The notes below the pieces were generated by a model. The model had not been told where the DNA came from. It did no database searches and saw only the letters and a program-made list of their open reading frames with translations. A stretch of 64,000 nt of DNA from contig NZ_JAUSZA010000001.1 in the NCBI RefSeq assembly GCF_030817215.1, positions 6,794,501-6,858,500 on the forward strand. The letters are read 5' to 3'. Positions 28,097-36,554 of this stretch are shown in pieces. The DNA is from Paenibacillus sp. V4I3 (GTDB lineage Bacteria > Bacillota > Bacilli > Paenibacillales > NBRC-103111). The translations under genes and the position numbers were made by a program. Position 1 is the stretch's first letter. Each line of letters opens with the position of its first letter.

Positions 28097-30106
28097 TTAG
28101 ATTTTTCCGATGAGATGCTCTTGTTTTCCATTCCGTAAAAAAACCGGAATCGTGCTTAGAGGAGCTTCAACATGAATGGTTTGTCCGCCTTCGAAGATCC
28201 TTCCTGTACGTGCATCCGTCCAGCTTGCACCTTCAGGCAGATATACCTCTCTGGATACGGCGCCTTCATAAAGGATGGGGGCGATCAACAGATCCGGACC
28301 ATACAGGTATTCGTCTTTCATATCCCAAACCTTATCGTCATTCTGGAATTCGTAGAAGAGCGGCCTCATAACCGGCGCCCCCTTTTCATGGGCTTCTTTC
28401 ATCAACTCACGGGTATAATCCCTTAAGGTCTCCCGCAATTCAAGATATTTAACTAATATCTCGTATGCCTCGTCCCCAAAACTCCATACCTCGTTGTTTC
28501 CGCCGGTATTTAATGCTTTGCTGCCGTCTTTTTTGAATACTTCCTTGCCACCCCTGCGATCGCCATGCAATCGCATAACAGGGCAGAAAGCCCCCCATTG
28601 GAACCAGCGGATCAGGAGCTCACGAAACTTGGGATCGTCCGGGTTACCTCCTGCAAAGCCTCCGATATCCGTCGTCCACCAAGGGATCCCCGCAATTCCC
28701 ATATGAAGGCCTGCAACGATTTGTTTTCTGAAATCTTCAAACGAAGAATGAATATCTCCCGACCACACCAAAGCGCCATAGCGTTGGCTGCCTGCCCAAG
28801 CGCAGCGAACCAGGTTTACGATATTCTCCTGTCCTTCCGCCTGCATGCCGTCATAAAAGGTTTTGGAATAGCGCTGCGGATAGATATTTCCGATTTGAAC
28901 ATTAGGTCCCATAGCGTAGCGGTAATTATCAAAGTCATACACATCGTATTCAGGTTCTGCTTCATCCAGCCAGAAGATCTTGATTCCATGATCATAATAA
29001 TTCTTCTTGCATTTGGACCATACATACTCCCTGGCTTTCGGATTTGTAGCATCGAAATAAATATTGGCGGGGAACCATTCCATCATGGCAACCTGGACTC
29101 CCCGTTCCGCTTTAATCAAATAACCCTTTTGCCGCATTTCCTCAAAATTTTCGCTATAGCGGTCAATCTGCGGCCAAACCGAAACCATCAGTTCGATTCC
29201 CATGGATTTCAGCTCATCCATCATGGCCTTCGGATCAGGGAAAAATTCTTCCTCAAATCTGAAGTCCCCCTGTTTGGGCCAGTGGAAAAAGTCAACGACA
29301 ATGACATCGATCGGCAGCTTTCTTCTCTTATATTCCCTTGCAACCTCCAACAGCTGTTCCTGATTATAATATCGCAGTTTGCACTGCCAGAAGCCAAGTC
29401 CATATTCTGGCATCATGGGGACGGTACCCGCCGCTTTTCCGTACGCGGCTTCGATTTCTGCCGGCGAATCGCCTGCCGTTATCCAATAATCCAACTGTTT
29501 TGTGCTTTCTGCAACCCATTCAGTCCGATTATTGGCGAAGTTCACTTTTCCGATCGCAGGATTATGCCATAAGAAGCCATACCCTTTGCTGGAATATAAA
29601 AACGGAATACTTGCTTGGGAATTACGATGAGCCAACTCAAGCGTGGAGCCTTTCAAATCAAAGGTTTCCTGTTGGTATTGACCCATACCGTAGATTCTCT
29701 CACCATCATTTCCGGCAAAGGAAACCGTTAATTGATGATCCCCACCGATAATCGGCTTGAATGCTCTTGACCGAAGCTTCAGCGCTCCGCCGACGCCTAT
29801 TTCTTGAAGCAATAATTCACCTTTATCATTGTAAAAGGAAATTCGTCCCGGGGTATCCCACCATGACTGTCTGACCACCGCTTTTATCTTACCGTTTTGA
29901 ATGGAAGCCGTTTCAGCTTCATGATCGATCTTTATTGTTGCTTCCACTTCGCCACCAACAGGCAGCAAGGCATAGTCCGTATCCAGGATTTCGCCCATCA
30001 TTCGGGAGCGGATCCGTAAACTGTTTTCACCCCAAGCTTCAATTTGTAAGGTTTCTCCGTTGTACTCAAAAATCAGCTTCCCATTCCCTGCAGTAAAAAA
30101 TTCCAT
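28097..30106 (-). CDS. glycoside hydrolase family 31, probable alpha-xylosidase
   Basis: Retaining alpha-glycosidase (669 aa, cytoplasmic). The N-terminal beta-sandwich is followed by a TIM barrel with the nucleophile Asp in IFWLDEAEPE (~378) and the acid/base Asp in VWSGDIHSSF (~450), then proximal and distal C-terminal sandwiches. The nucleophile motif WLDxxEPE is common in alpha-xylosidases of xyloglucan loci, while alpha-glucosidases often differ; this is a family-level hint. The start is ATG 30106 behind GGAAGGGGAT; the frame is open to 30145, but no ribosome site fits there. It is the only complete GH31 of three cassette copies; fragments lie at 22656, 35967 and 45635. Immediately upstream on the same strand is a GH95 gene. 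Confidence 0.9.
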   Translation of the reverse strand: MEFFTAGNGKLIFEYNGETLQIEAWGENSLRIRSRMMGEILDTDYALLPVGGEVEATIKIDHEAETASIQNGKIKAVVRQSWWDTPGRISFYNDKGELLLQEIGVGGALKLRSRAFKPIIGGDHQLTVSFAGNDGERIYGMGQYQQETFDLKGSTLELAHRNSQASIPFLYSSKGYGFLWHNPAIGKVNFANNRTEWVAESTKQLDYWITAGDSPAEIEAAYGKAAGTVPMMPEYGLGFWQCKLRYYNQEQLLEVAREYKRRKLPIDVIVVDFFHWPKQGDFRFEEEFFPDPKAMMDELKSMGIELMVSVWPQIDRYSENFEEMRQKGYLIKAERGVQVAMMEWFPANIYFDATNPKAREYVWSKCKKNYYDHGIKIFWLDEAEPEYDVYDFDNYRYAMGPNVQIGNIYPQRYSKTFYDGMQAEGQENIVNLVRCAWAGSQRYGALVWSGDIHSSFEDFRKQIVAGLHMGIAGIPWWTTDIGGFAGGNPDDPKFRELLIRWFQWGAFCPVMRLHGDRRGGKEVFKKDGSKALNTGGNNEVWSFGDEAYEILVKYLELRETLRDYTRELMKEAHEKGAPVMRPLFYEFQNDDKVWDMKDEYLYGPDLLIAPILYEGAVSREVYLPEGASWTDARTGRIFEGGQTIHVEAPLSTIPVFLRNGKQEHLIGKI

Positions 30107-30365
30107 GCTTATCCCCTTCCGCAAAAGCGTTTTTATGTTTTTCATCTGTCTTTTATATGCAGCGCCCTGAATGATAGGACAAGAAATATTATTATATAGG
30201 CGGGAAATCAGAAGGCTGGGGTAAAATTCATCATTATGTAACTGCTGTCATTGAAACGTGTCACCCCAAGGGTTTCGGGTGCGAGCTTCTGATCACCTCA
30301 CCACGGCGAATCGGGAGGCCACTTGACTGCCGGACGGACGCGCAGTCAGGGATAGACACAAGTCT

Positions 30366-32744
30366 TCAAACGGCCGATACTACGTACCGTTTTCCAGCTT
30401 CAGCATGGAATCCGATACAACCGTTCTCTTCTTGAGAATAATGTGCTTCTTCGCCATCCTGCGTAATCCTGACCTTTTGCTTGGCGAGGACTTTGCAGGT
30501 CTGTGTTATGGAAACGGCGATTTCCGCCTTTGACAATACGCCATTCTCCCACTCAAGATCGACCTCATACCCCCCTCTGCCCCGCAAGCCTTTGACATAT
30601 CCGTCTTTCCAGGCATCGGGCAACGCCGGCAGGAGTTCCAAGCAGCCTTGATGCGATTGCAGCAGCATCTCTGCAATCCCCGCTGTGGCGGCAAAGTTAC
30701 CGTCGATTTGGAAAGGAGGATGCGCGTCGAACAGATTGGCGTAAACACCGCCTCGGCCACGATGAATCGAATCTTCTCCCTTAACGAGCGACAGTAAAAT
30801 CGAGATTAACCGCTCAGCGCGGTTGCCGTCCTTGAATCTTGCCCATAGGCCGATTTTCCAGCCCAGACTCCAGCCCGTTCCCCCGTCTCCCCTTATTTCA
30901 AGCGATGTCTTCGCAGCTCGGAACAGATCGGGAGCAGACTGCTCCGTAATCAGACGCCCCGGATAAACTCCGACAAGATGAGAGACGTGACGATGATGGA
31001 CATCTTCCTCCTCGAAATCTTGGAACCATTCCTGCAATCGACCGTGCTTGCCGATTTGAAGTGGCAGCAGCTTTTGCTTCTTCTCTGCCAGTGTCTTTGC
31101 AAAATCTTCATCAATCCCAAGCAGGTTCGCAGACATGATGCAGTTATCGAAACATTCGCCGATCAGAGACAGATCCATGGTCGTCGCCGCGCTTACGGCA
31201 TGGCGCTTATCGCCAACCACGAACTTCATCTCGGGAGAGGTGGAAGGCGAAGTAATGAGATAACCATTTTGATCTTCGATGAGCCAATCCAGACAGAATA
31301 ACGCCGCTTCCTTCATGATGGGGTACGCCGTATCCCTTAAAAACCTTTCATCCCCGCTGAAGGCATAATGTTCCCATAAGTGCTGGGTCAACCATACGCC
31401 TCCCATCGGCCAGTACGCCCATACCGGGTCTCCATCGCCATAATCGCCAATCGGTGCCGTTTGGGCCCAAAGATCCGAATTATGGTGCGCCACCCACCCT
31501 CTTGCGCCATAATTCGTTTCGGCCGTCTTCCTTCCATTCACTGCCAATCTGCGGATAAAATCAATCAACGGCTCGTGCAATTCCGCCATATTGCAAGACT
31601 CTGCCGGCCAGTAGTTCATCTCGGCATTGATATTAAGCGTATAGTTGCTGCTCCACGGCGCACGCGTTTCCTCATTCCATATGCCTTGCAGATTGGCAGG
31701 CTGGGTTCCCGGACGGGAGCTTGCGATCATCAAGTACCTTCCATAATGGAACAAAAGCTCCACCAGCCCCGGATCGCTGCTACCAAATTCGGCAATTCGC
31801 CGATCGGTCGGCATATCGGAGGAAGCTTTGGTCTCCCCGAGAGACAAGGCAACTCTGCCAAACAGCTTGTGATGATCCTCAAGATGCCGGTTTCGAATCT
31901 CCTCATACGGCTTAACGCGAACAGCCTGGATGGCATCCGTTGTGATTTGCCTCGGATCCCGTTCGGAATTGCTCGCGCCAATGCTTGCGTCAAAGGAGGT
32001 GGCCGCGCTGAAAACCAAGGTCGCGCTGGTCGCTCCGACAACGTGCAAACCGTCCGTATTAACCTTGAACGTCCCGCCTTCATGCACCACAGCCAATCCG
32101 CCGTGGAACTTCAAAGCTTTTGATGACTCAGGCGCGCCGTAAACAATGGGATTTTCCGAGTTGTAGTAGCTGGGCCATACTTGCTCAGGAGCTGTACCGG
32201 ATATCATATATTGTTTTTGATCGGCATCAAAGGACGATGCATAATGAATGGGACTGTCCAGCCAGGCCCGAAAATCGAGCATCCCTTCCTTGCTCGACGT
32301 CAGACGCACGACAATGGATTGATCGGGATAAGAAGCGAATGTTTCTCGGGTATACTGAACGCCGCCAACGTTATAGGTAACCGTCACGAAGCCGGTTGAC
32401 AGATCAAGCTTCCGGCTGTATTGGTGTTTCACATCGCCATGATGCATCACGAAACGCAAGTCTCCGAAAGGCAAATAGGATTGCGTATAGGGACCCATCA
32501 TTTCCTTGCAGAGACGATCCGCTTCCTCATAGTTCTCTTGGGCAATAAGCTCTCTCACCTTCGGCAACACTTCTTTGGCCCCCGGATTATTCCAATCTTT
32601 AGGGTAACCGGACCAAAGCGTGTCCTCATTCAATGCAATGCGTTCTTTCTCAACTCCGCCAAATATCATCGCGCCAAGTCTTCCGTTTCCAACGGGAAGG
32701 GCTTCCGTCCAATAAACGGCGGGGGACTGAAATTGTATTTTCAT
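30366..32744 (-). CDS. glycoside hydrolase family 95, second paralogue
   Basis: Same family and architecture as the enzyme at 23743 (792 aa). The N-terminal WTEALPVGNGRLGAMIFGG, the Asn pair in LNINAEMNYW (~371), the LQEWFQDFE acid region and QIDGNFA with the catalytic Asp (~682) are all present, so it should be active. The two paralogues are clearly diverged in the variable loops and may differ in specificity (fucosyl versus galactosyl). The ATG has AAGGAAAGGAAA upstream. It lies 260 bp before GH31 on the same strand, consistent with joint removal of fucosylated and xylosylated side chains. Confidence 0.92.
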   Translation of the reverse strand: MKIQFQSPAVYWTEALPVGNGRLGAMIFGGVEKERIALNEDTLWSGYPKDWNNPGAKEVLPKVRELIAQENYEEADRLCKEMMGPYTQSYLPFGDLRFVMHHGDVKHQYSRKLDLSTGFVTVTYNVGGVQYTRETFASYPDQSIVVRLTSSKEGMLDFRAWLDSPIHYASSFDADQKQYMISGTAPEQVWPSYYNSENPIVYGAPESSKALKFHGGLAVVHEGGTFKVNTDGLHVVGATSATLVFSAATSFDASIGASNSERDPRQITTDAIQAVRVKPYEEIRNRHLEDHHKLFGRVALSLGETKASSDMPTDRRIAEFGSSDPGLVELLFHYGRYLMIASSRPGTQPANLQGIWNEETRAPWSSNYTLNINAEMNYWPAESCNMAELHEPLIDFIRRLAVNGRKTAETNYGARGWVAHHNSDLWAQTAPIGDYGDGDPVWAYWPMGGVWLTQHLWEHYAFSGDERFLRDTAYPIMKEAALFCLDWLIEDQNGYLITSPSTSPEMKFVVGDKRHAVSAATTMDLSLIGECFDNCIMSANLLGIDEDFAKTLAEKKQKLLPLQIGKHGRLQEWFQDFEEEDVHHRHVSHLVGVYPGRLITEQSAPDLFRAAKTSLEIRGDGGTGWSLGWKIGLWARFKDGNRAERLISILLSLVKGEDSIHRGRGGVYANLFDAHPPFQIDGNFAATAGIAEMLLQSHQGCLELLPALPDAWKDGYVKGLRGRGGYEVDLEWENGVLSKAEIAVSITQTCKVLAKQKVRITQDGEEAHYSQEENGCIGFHAEAGKRYVVSAV

Positions 32745-32759
32745 GGTGATTTCCTTTCC

Positions 32760-33128
32760 TTCTATTTCAGAATTTTACTCGTTGTTCATACCGAATAATC
32801 GAAACGATCTCAGGTTTGCAGGCACCTTTGCCAGTAAAGCTGTGAATAAGATTCTCGCATAACGGCAAGCATTCGGGGCGAGCAACTCGTACACGTGCCG
32901 CCAATTCCCCAGAAGGTCGCTTCCGACCAGAATAGAATGCCTTACTCGTCGCAAGCGCGGGTAAAAACCGGATCCCAGAAAGGCAGCTCGGGCTGCATAT
33001 ATATGCATTCCCGGTCTGCCGCTTCGAATTCAGCTTCAGTCGGGCACCAGGAGTGGAAGCGGTAATGGTGGTTAATGCCATACTGCTTTGCCGTACGGAA
33101 TAGCTGCACCTTGGCACTGCCTGTCCGG
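32760..33128 (-). pseudogene. degenerate glycoside hydrolase fragment (GH2-like TIM barrel)
   Basis: The minus-strand frame reads LFRTAKQYGINHHYRFHSWCP, then EAEFEAADRECIYMQPELPFW. This pattern is typical of the (beta/alpha)8 barrel of GH2-like enzymes (N-terminal half of the catalytic domain). It is followed by stops and short scrambled pieces up to 32760. No start or active-site glutamates can be placed. It fills the gap between GH95 and GH43A. Confidence 0.5.
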
Positions 33129-33129
33129 C

Positions 33130-34050
33130 TTACTCGCAGGTCGGAGGCATAAGCTTCAGTTCAAACGGCCGGTCTCGGTCGCATACCAGCTTACCGTCAA
33201 CAACGTCCAATTGGGCTACTTGTATGGAGGAACGCCGTGTACCGTAGGTGTAGGAAGGAGGCTCTTGCCCGGTTAATCTCTCCGGATGGGTGAAATAAAA
33301 GATATATGCTTCGTCCCCTGAGCAGACTACATCCGCATGCAAGCCAATCGTGCCGTCATCTTCCCTCGAGCTTGGCTGATCGAGAATGAGGCCGTTCCGT
33401 TCCCAGTTGATCAAATCATCCGATCGGTATACACCTTGCCCTCTCCACTCGTCCACGATTAACCAATAATATTCTTTGAACCGAAAGACATTAGGCCCTT
33501 CATGTCCCCGTCCCTCGATAATCAGCCCTACACGTTCCCAATGGTATAGATCCTTGCTGTCGGCGGCGTAGGTGTTGTTGTCTTCTTTGAACCACATTCT
33601 GAACAGGCCGTTAGGGAGACGGTAAATACAAGCATCTATAATATTTCTCTCGCTGATATCCAGCCTGGACTGAAACGTCCAATTGAGGAGATCCGGACTT
33701 GTATAATGGAGCATGTCCGCCCGACCTACCCAATCCTCAGGTACCCCTTGAATATAAGAGACATATATATGGTAAATGCCTTCATGCCAGTAAATCTCAG
33801 GCGCCCAGAACGTATTTCTTCCCCATTCGATGTCCAGCCCCGGGAGCGTTCCCCGGTAAACCCAATCGTTCCCGTCTTTGGATGAAGCAACGCCGAGATC
33901 AGTGCCGTGCACCCAGGCAAACCGGCGATCTTCCGCCGTTGCCCTGCGGTTTGTGTAAATCATCCACCATTCCTTGGCTTCTCTGTTCCAAATAACGACC
34001 GGATCCGCTGCTCCGTCATAAATAGGGTCTCGATACAATGGCGTTTTCAT
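33130..34050 (-). CDS. glycoside hydrolase family 43 (GH43A), complete copy
   Basis: Single-domain five-bladed propeller enzyme (306 aa, no signal peptide). Candidate catalytic acids are the Asp in YDGAADPVVIW (base), the Asp in RNIIDACIYR and the Glu in GRGHEGPNVFRF (acid). It is shorter than the two-domain GH43 proteins in this window, and family members of this size include exo-acting arabinofuranosidases and galactosidases. Two ATG codons stand side by side; 34050 lies at the better distance from GGAGG. It is the complete representative of cassette position A; 5' fragments remain at 22209 and 27080. Confidence 0.85.
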   Translation of the reverse strand: MKTPLYRDPIYDGAADPVVIWNREAKEWWMIYTNRRATAEDRRFAWVHGTDLGVASSKDGNDWVYRGTLPGLDIEWGRNTFWAPEIYWHEGIYHIYVSYIQGVPEDWVGRADMLHYTSPDLLNWTFQSRLDISERNIIDACIYRLPNGLFRMWFKEDNNTYAADSKDLYHWERVGLIIEGRGHEGPNVFRFKEYYWLIVDEWRGQGVYRSDDLINWERNGLILDQPSSREDDGTIGLHADVVCSGDEAYIFYFTHPERLTGQEPPSYTYGTRRSSIQVAQLDVVDGKLVCDRDRPFELKLMPPTCE

Positions 34051-34053
34051 CAT

Positions 34054-34381
34054 AGCCTCCAGTGTGTGCTCGTCATGTTTAGGATATGCTTATATTACTT
34101 AATCAAAAACCGTTGTTGCTCTAACGTCATGTGCCGTAATACTTCAAGCCGAAATGCAGTCGGCCAAGCCACCAGCCATTGGGACACTTGGAACGTATTC
34201 TACCATCGGGTATGATAGAACCCCTCGTCTTGACTGTCTCTTTCCATACTGGATTGCCGGTCAATTCGGCGAGCGCAAACCAATCTACCACGAATGCGAG
34301 TCCCTACGGATCGATGTGATGATGCTGCACGGATACCGCCGTTGGTCATGGTCGACGAGCCGCCGCTGGGGCTATTGTGGC
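34054..34381. other. 328-bp spacer with an unassigned C-terminal relic
   Basis: On the minus strand a frame around 34135-34270 reads VVDWFALAELTGNPVWKETV, then SIIPDGRIRS and GWWLGRLHFGLKYYGT before a stop. It looks like the 3' end of an enzyme gene of unknown family. The block upstream of GH43A (to about 34085) also occurs at 27200-27229. No promoter was identified with confidence. Confidence 0.4.
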
Positions 34382-35938
34382 TTATATTGCTCCTGCGACC
34401 TCATAACAAAATTGGTCTACATCAATATAACCCTGTTCACTCTCGCAGTTATAGCTGTATACCCCGATCCGATCTCCCCTATAATTCCCCCACCCCAACT
34501 GATAGGCGTCTCCAAAGCTCGTGAAATGTACCCCATCGACGCTATATTCGAAACGGTTGATTCCGTCTAAGTTCCACACAGACCTTAACCATAGGGTGCA
34601 ACCTGATAATTCCGGCCCCCACGCAATCGTCCCCGAATGGTTAAACTTCAGAACCCTTGTTCCATTCTGTTGTTGTACGCCAATCTTGCAATAGGTTTGT
34701 GCAAAATGGCAAAGCCCCGCTTCTTGCCCGTCTGCCATGCCGCTGATCTCTATTTTTACGGTTGCTGTATTGTGAACGGTTCTAAACGCTCTTTGCGAAA
34801 TGATGTTGCTTACGGTAAAGAAACTGTCCTTATCGATGGGTTGGCATGCGTATAGACGCAAATAGCCGGGCCGTTCCGCTAACGACCATTTGTCGGCTTT
34901 CGGCTGATGGTTCCATTCCCAATACGGCTCGAGCACCGCCCGGTCAAAATCGTCAGTTGTGGCAAGAACCGTCGCGGGATGTCCGTTTATGGGCTTCCTG
35001 CCTCCCCATACCATCTCTCCGATTCCGTCGCCGTCCGTATCGTTTCCGATAATCGGCCATCCGTCAACCCACGTTACGGGCAGCAAGTGAAGCGGTCTCC
35101 CCTCGTACTCGCCCGTTCCTTGATGCGAAATGAAATACCAATCACCGGAAACGGTCTGGACAAGTCCGCCTTGATTCGGCTCCCGGTCTACATCCTTGCC
35201 GTGCGTATGGATAATCTCCTTCTCCTCGTAGGGCCCATAAATATGTTCGGCCCTTAACATCATAACAATTCTGACTTCAATGCCTTCCCTACGGTGAACC
35301 TCGCTGTGGAAAAAATAGTAGGTTCCGTTTATTTTGTAGAGCTTATTGGCTTCGCTCCCTTTGTGCTGATGAATAATCGTATCGCTGTCATGCAATAGTT
35401 CTTTGCCGTCTTCACTTAATTTAAATAAATGGATATTATAGTTATCGGCAAAATTAGTGGCAACAAAGTAGCCTTGTCCGTCATCGTCCCAAAACGGACA
35501 GCAGTCGTCCCAGCCGCTAACCTCCCAAACTTGATGAAGCGGTTCCCAAGGTCCCGCCGGATCGGCAGCCGTGCTCATAAACAATCCTTCATCGGGCGTG
35601 AAAAAATACACCCAATATTTATCTTTGTGGAATCGGATGGCGCCTGCCCATACTCCTCTGCCATAACGGTTCATCCGATTGTAATTGTATTCCGGGCCGA
35701 TGCTTGTCAAATCGTCCACAACATGCCCGATCATTCTCCAATTCACAAGATCTTTGGAATGCAGTACCGCCATCCCCGGAGAGCAATGCAATGTAGAGGA
35801 GATGCAGTAATAATCATCTCCGACTCGAATGACATCCGGATCGCTATAATCTCCCGGCAAGACAGGATTGACATAGGTGCCGTCCCCCTGATCTCCCCAA
35901 GCTCCCTTCTTCGATAACAGATTGTAGTTATCTTCCAT
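34382..35938 (-). CDS. glycoside hydrolase family 43 (GH43B) with C-terminal beta-sandwich, complete copy
   Basis: Cytoplasmic two-domain GH43 (518 aa). The propeller carries the base Asp in GDYSDPDVIR, an Asp in CPFWDDDGQ (modulator) and the acid Glu in HKGSEANKLYK. The C-terminal half from about residue 330 is the GH43_C2/DUF1349 sandwich typical of exo-acting arabinofuranosidases or xylosidases. It is the complete representative of cassette position B; deletion derivatives lie at 22432 and 27490. It should remove arabinosyl or xylosyl side groups from imported oligosaccharides; the exact substrate is not readable from sequence. Confidence 0.9.
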   Translation of the reverse strand: MEDNYNLLSKKGAWGDQGDGTYVNPVLPGDYSDPDVIRVGDDYYCISSTLHCSPGMAVLHSKDLVNWRMIGHVVDDLTSIGPEYNYNRMNRYGRGVWAGAIRFHKDKYWVYFFTPDEGLFMSTAADPAGPWEPLHQVWEVSGWDDCCPFWDDDGQGYFVATNFADNYNIHLFKLSEDGKELLHDSDTIIHQHKGSEANKLYKINGTYYFFHSEVHRREGIEVRIVMMLRAEHIYGPYEEKEIIHTHGKDVDREPNQGGLVQTVSGDWYFISHQGTGEYEGRPLHLLPVTWVDGWPIIGNDTDGDGIGEMVWGGRKPINGHPATVLATTDDFDRAVLEPYWEWNHQPKADKWSLAERPGYLRLYACQPIDKDSFFTVSNIISQRAFRTVHNTATVKIEISGMADGQEAGLCHFAQTYCKIGVQQQNGTRVLKFNHSGTIAWGPELSGCTLWLRSVWNLDGINRFEYSVDGVHFTSFGDAYQLGWGNYRGDRIGVYSYNCESEQGYIDVDQFCYEVAGAI

Positions 35939-36101
35939 AACAGGGTCATCCTTTCCGTTCTAAAAGAATATTATATTTTTCCGATGAGATACTCTTGTTT
36001 TCCGTCCCGTAAAAATACCGGAATCGTGCTTAGTTGAGCTTCAACATAGATGGTTTGTCCGCCTTCGAAGAACCTTCCTGTACGTGCATCCGTCCATCTT
36101 G
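35815..36101 (-). repeat. second copy of the ~288-bp direct repeat
   Basis: Matches 22503-22791 almost base for base. Here the block sits at the junction of complete GH43B and a GH31 stub. Homology ends abruptly at 36101 within the GH31 coding sequence. Confidence 0.9.
35967..36101 (-). pseudogene. GH31 3' stub, cassette copy 3
   Basis: The last ~45 codons of GH31 (RWTDARTGRFFEGGQTIYVE to LIGKI), identical to the copy-1 fragment. The remaining 94% of the gene is deleted at 36101, where unrelated sequence begins. Confidence 0.85.
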
Positions 36102-36490
36102 ATGTTCGCCTCAGGCGATTCAGTCAATAATTACCTGATCGTACGTGCTCTCCATGTCTTTGTTTAGAGAGTACAGCAGATAATAACGTCCATTCACAAC
36201 CCCGCGAAATGACTGTGGGTAAGCTTGTTCATCGTACAAACAGAATCTCACATCTTAGCCCCCTTACTCTTGATGTGCTGGAACTTCTCACGTAACTCTA
36301 ATCACTCTCGGTTCCCGGTAGGGAAAGTTGAACAATATATATCGAAAAATAATGGTAACCGAATACAGCGGTCCTGACGTATAGGTATTGGCGTAATTTT
36401 CCTTTTTCGTACATACGCACAATTTCCGACACATTAGTCATAAGTATCATTCAACGGATCAGAATAAAGCTCCACCGCCGAACCAATGAC
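36102..36490. other. ~390-bp stretch with an unassigned 3' gene fragment
   Basis: On the minus strand, 36120-36255 reads VRFCLYDEQAYPQSFRGVVN, then RYYLLYSLNKDMESTYDQ before a stop. This could be the end of a glycosidase-type propeller protein, but it is too short to assign. The rest shows no coding or RNA signal that I can support. Confidence 0.4.
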
Positions 36491-36527
36491 GGAAAGTCCG
36501 GAACACGACGTGCATGTTCCGGACTTC
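36491..36527 (-). terminator. strong terminator after the discoidin/LamG gene
   Basis: Arms GGAAAGTCCGGAACA and TGTTCCGGACTTCC with a 9-base loop, 28 bp beyond the stop at 36555. A related copy lies at 27846-27880. Confidence 0.8.
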
Positions 36528-36554
36528 CTCTGGTTCATTCACTGTCGCTGCATT

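Noticed and set aside
28565..29572. Plus-strand open frame of 335 codons opposite GH31
   Set aside because: The minus strand is a complete enzyme with catalytic motifs; the plus frame has none.
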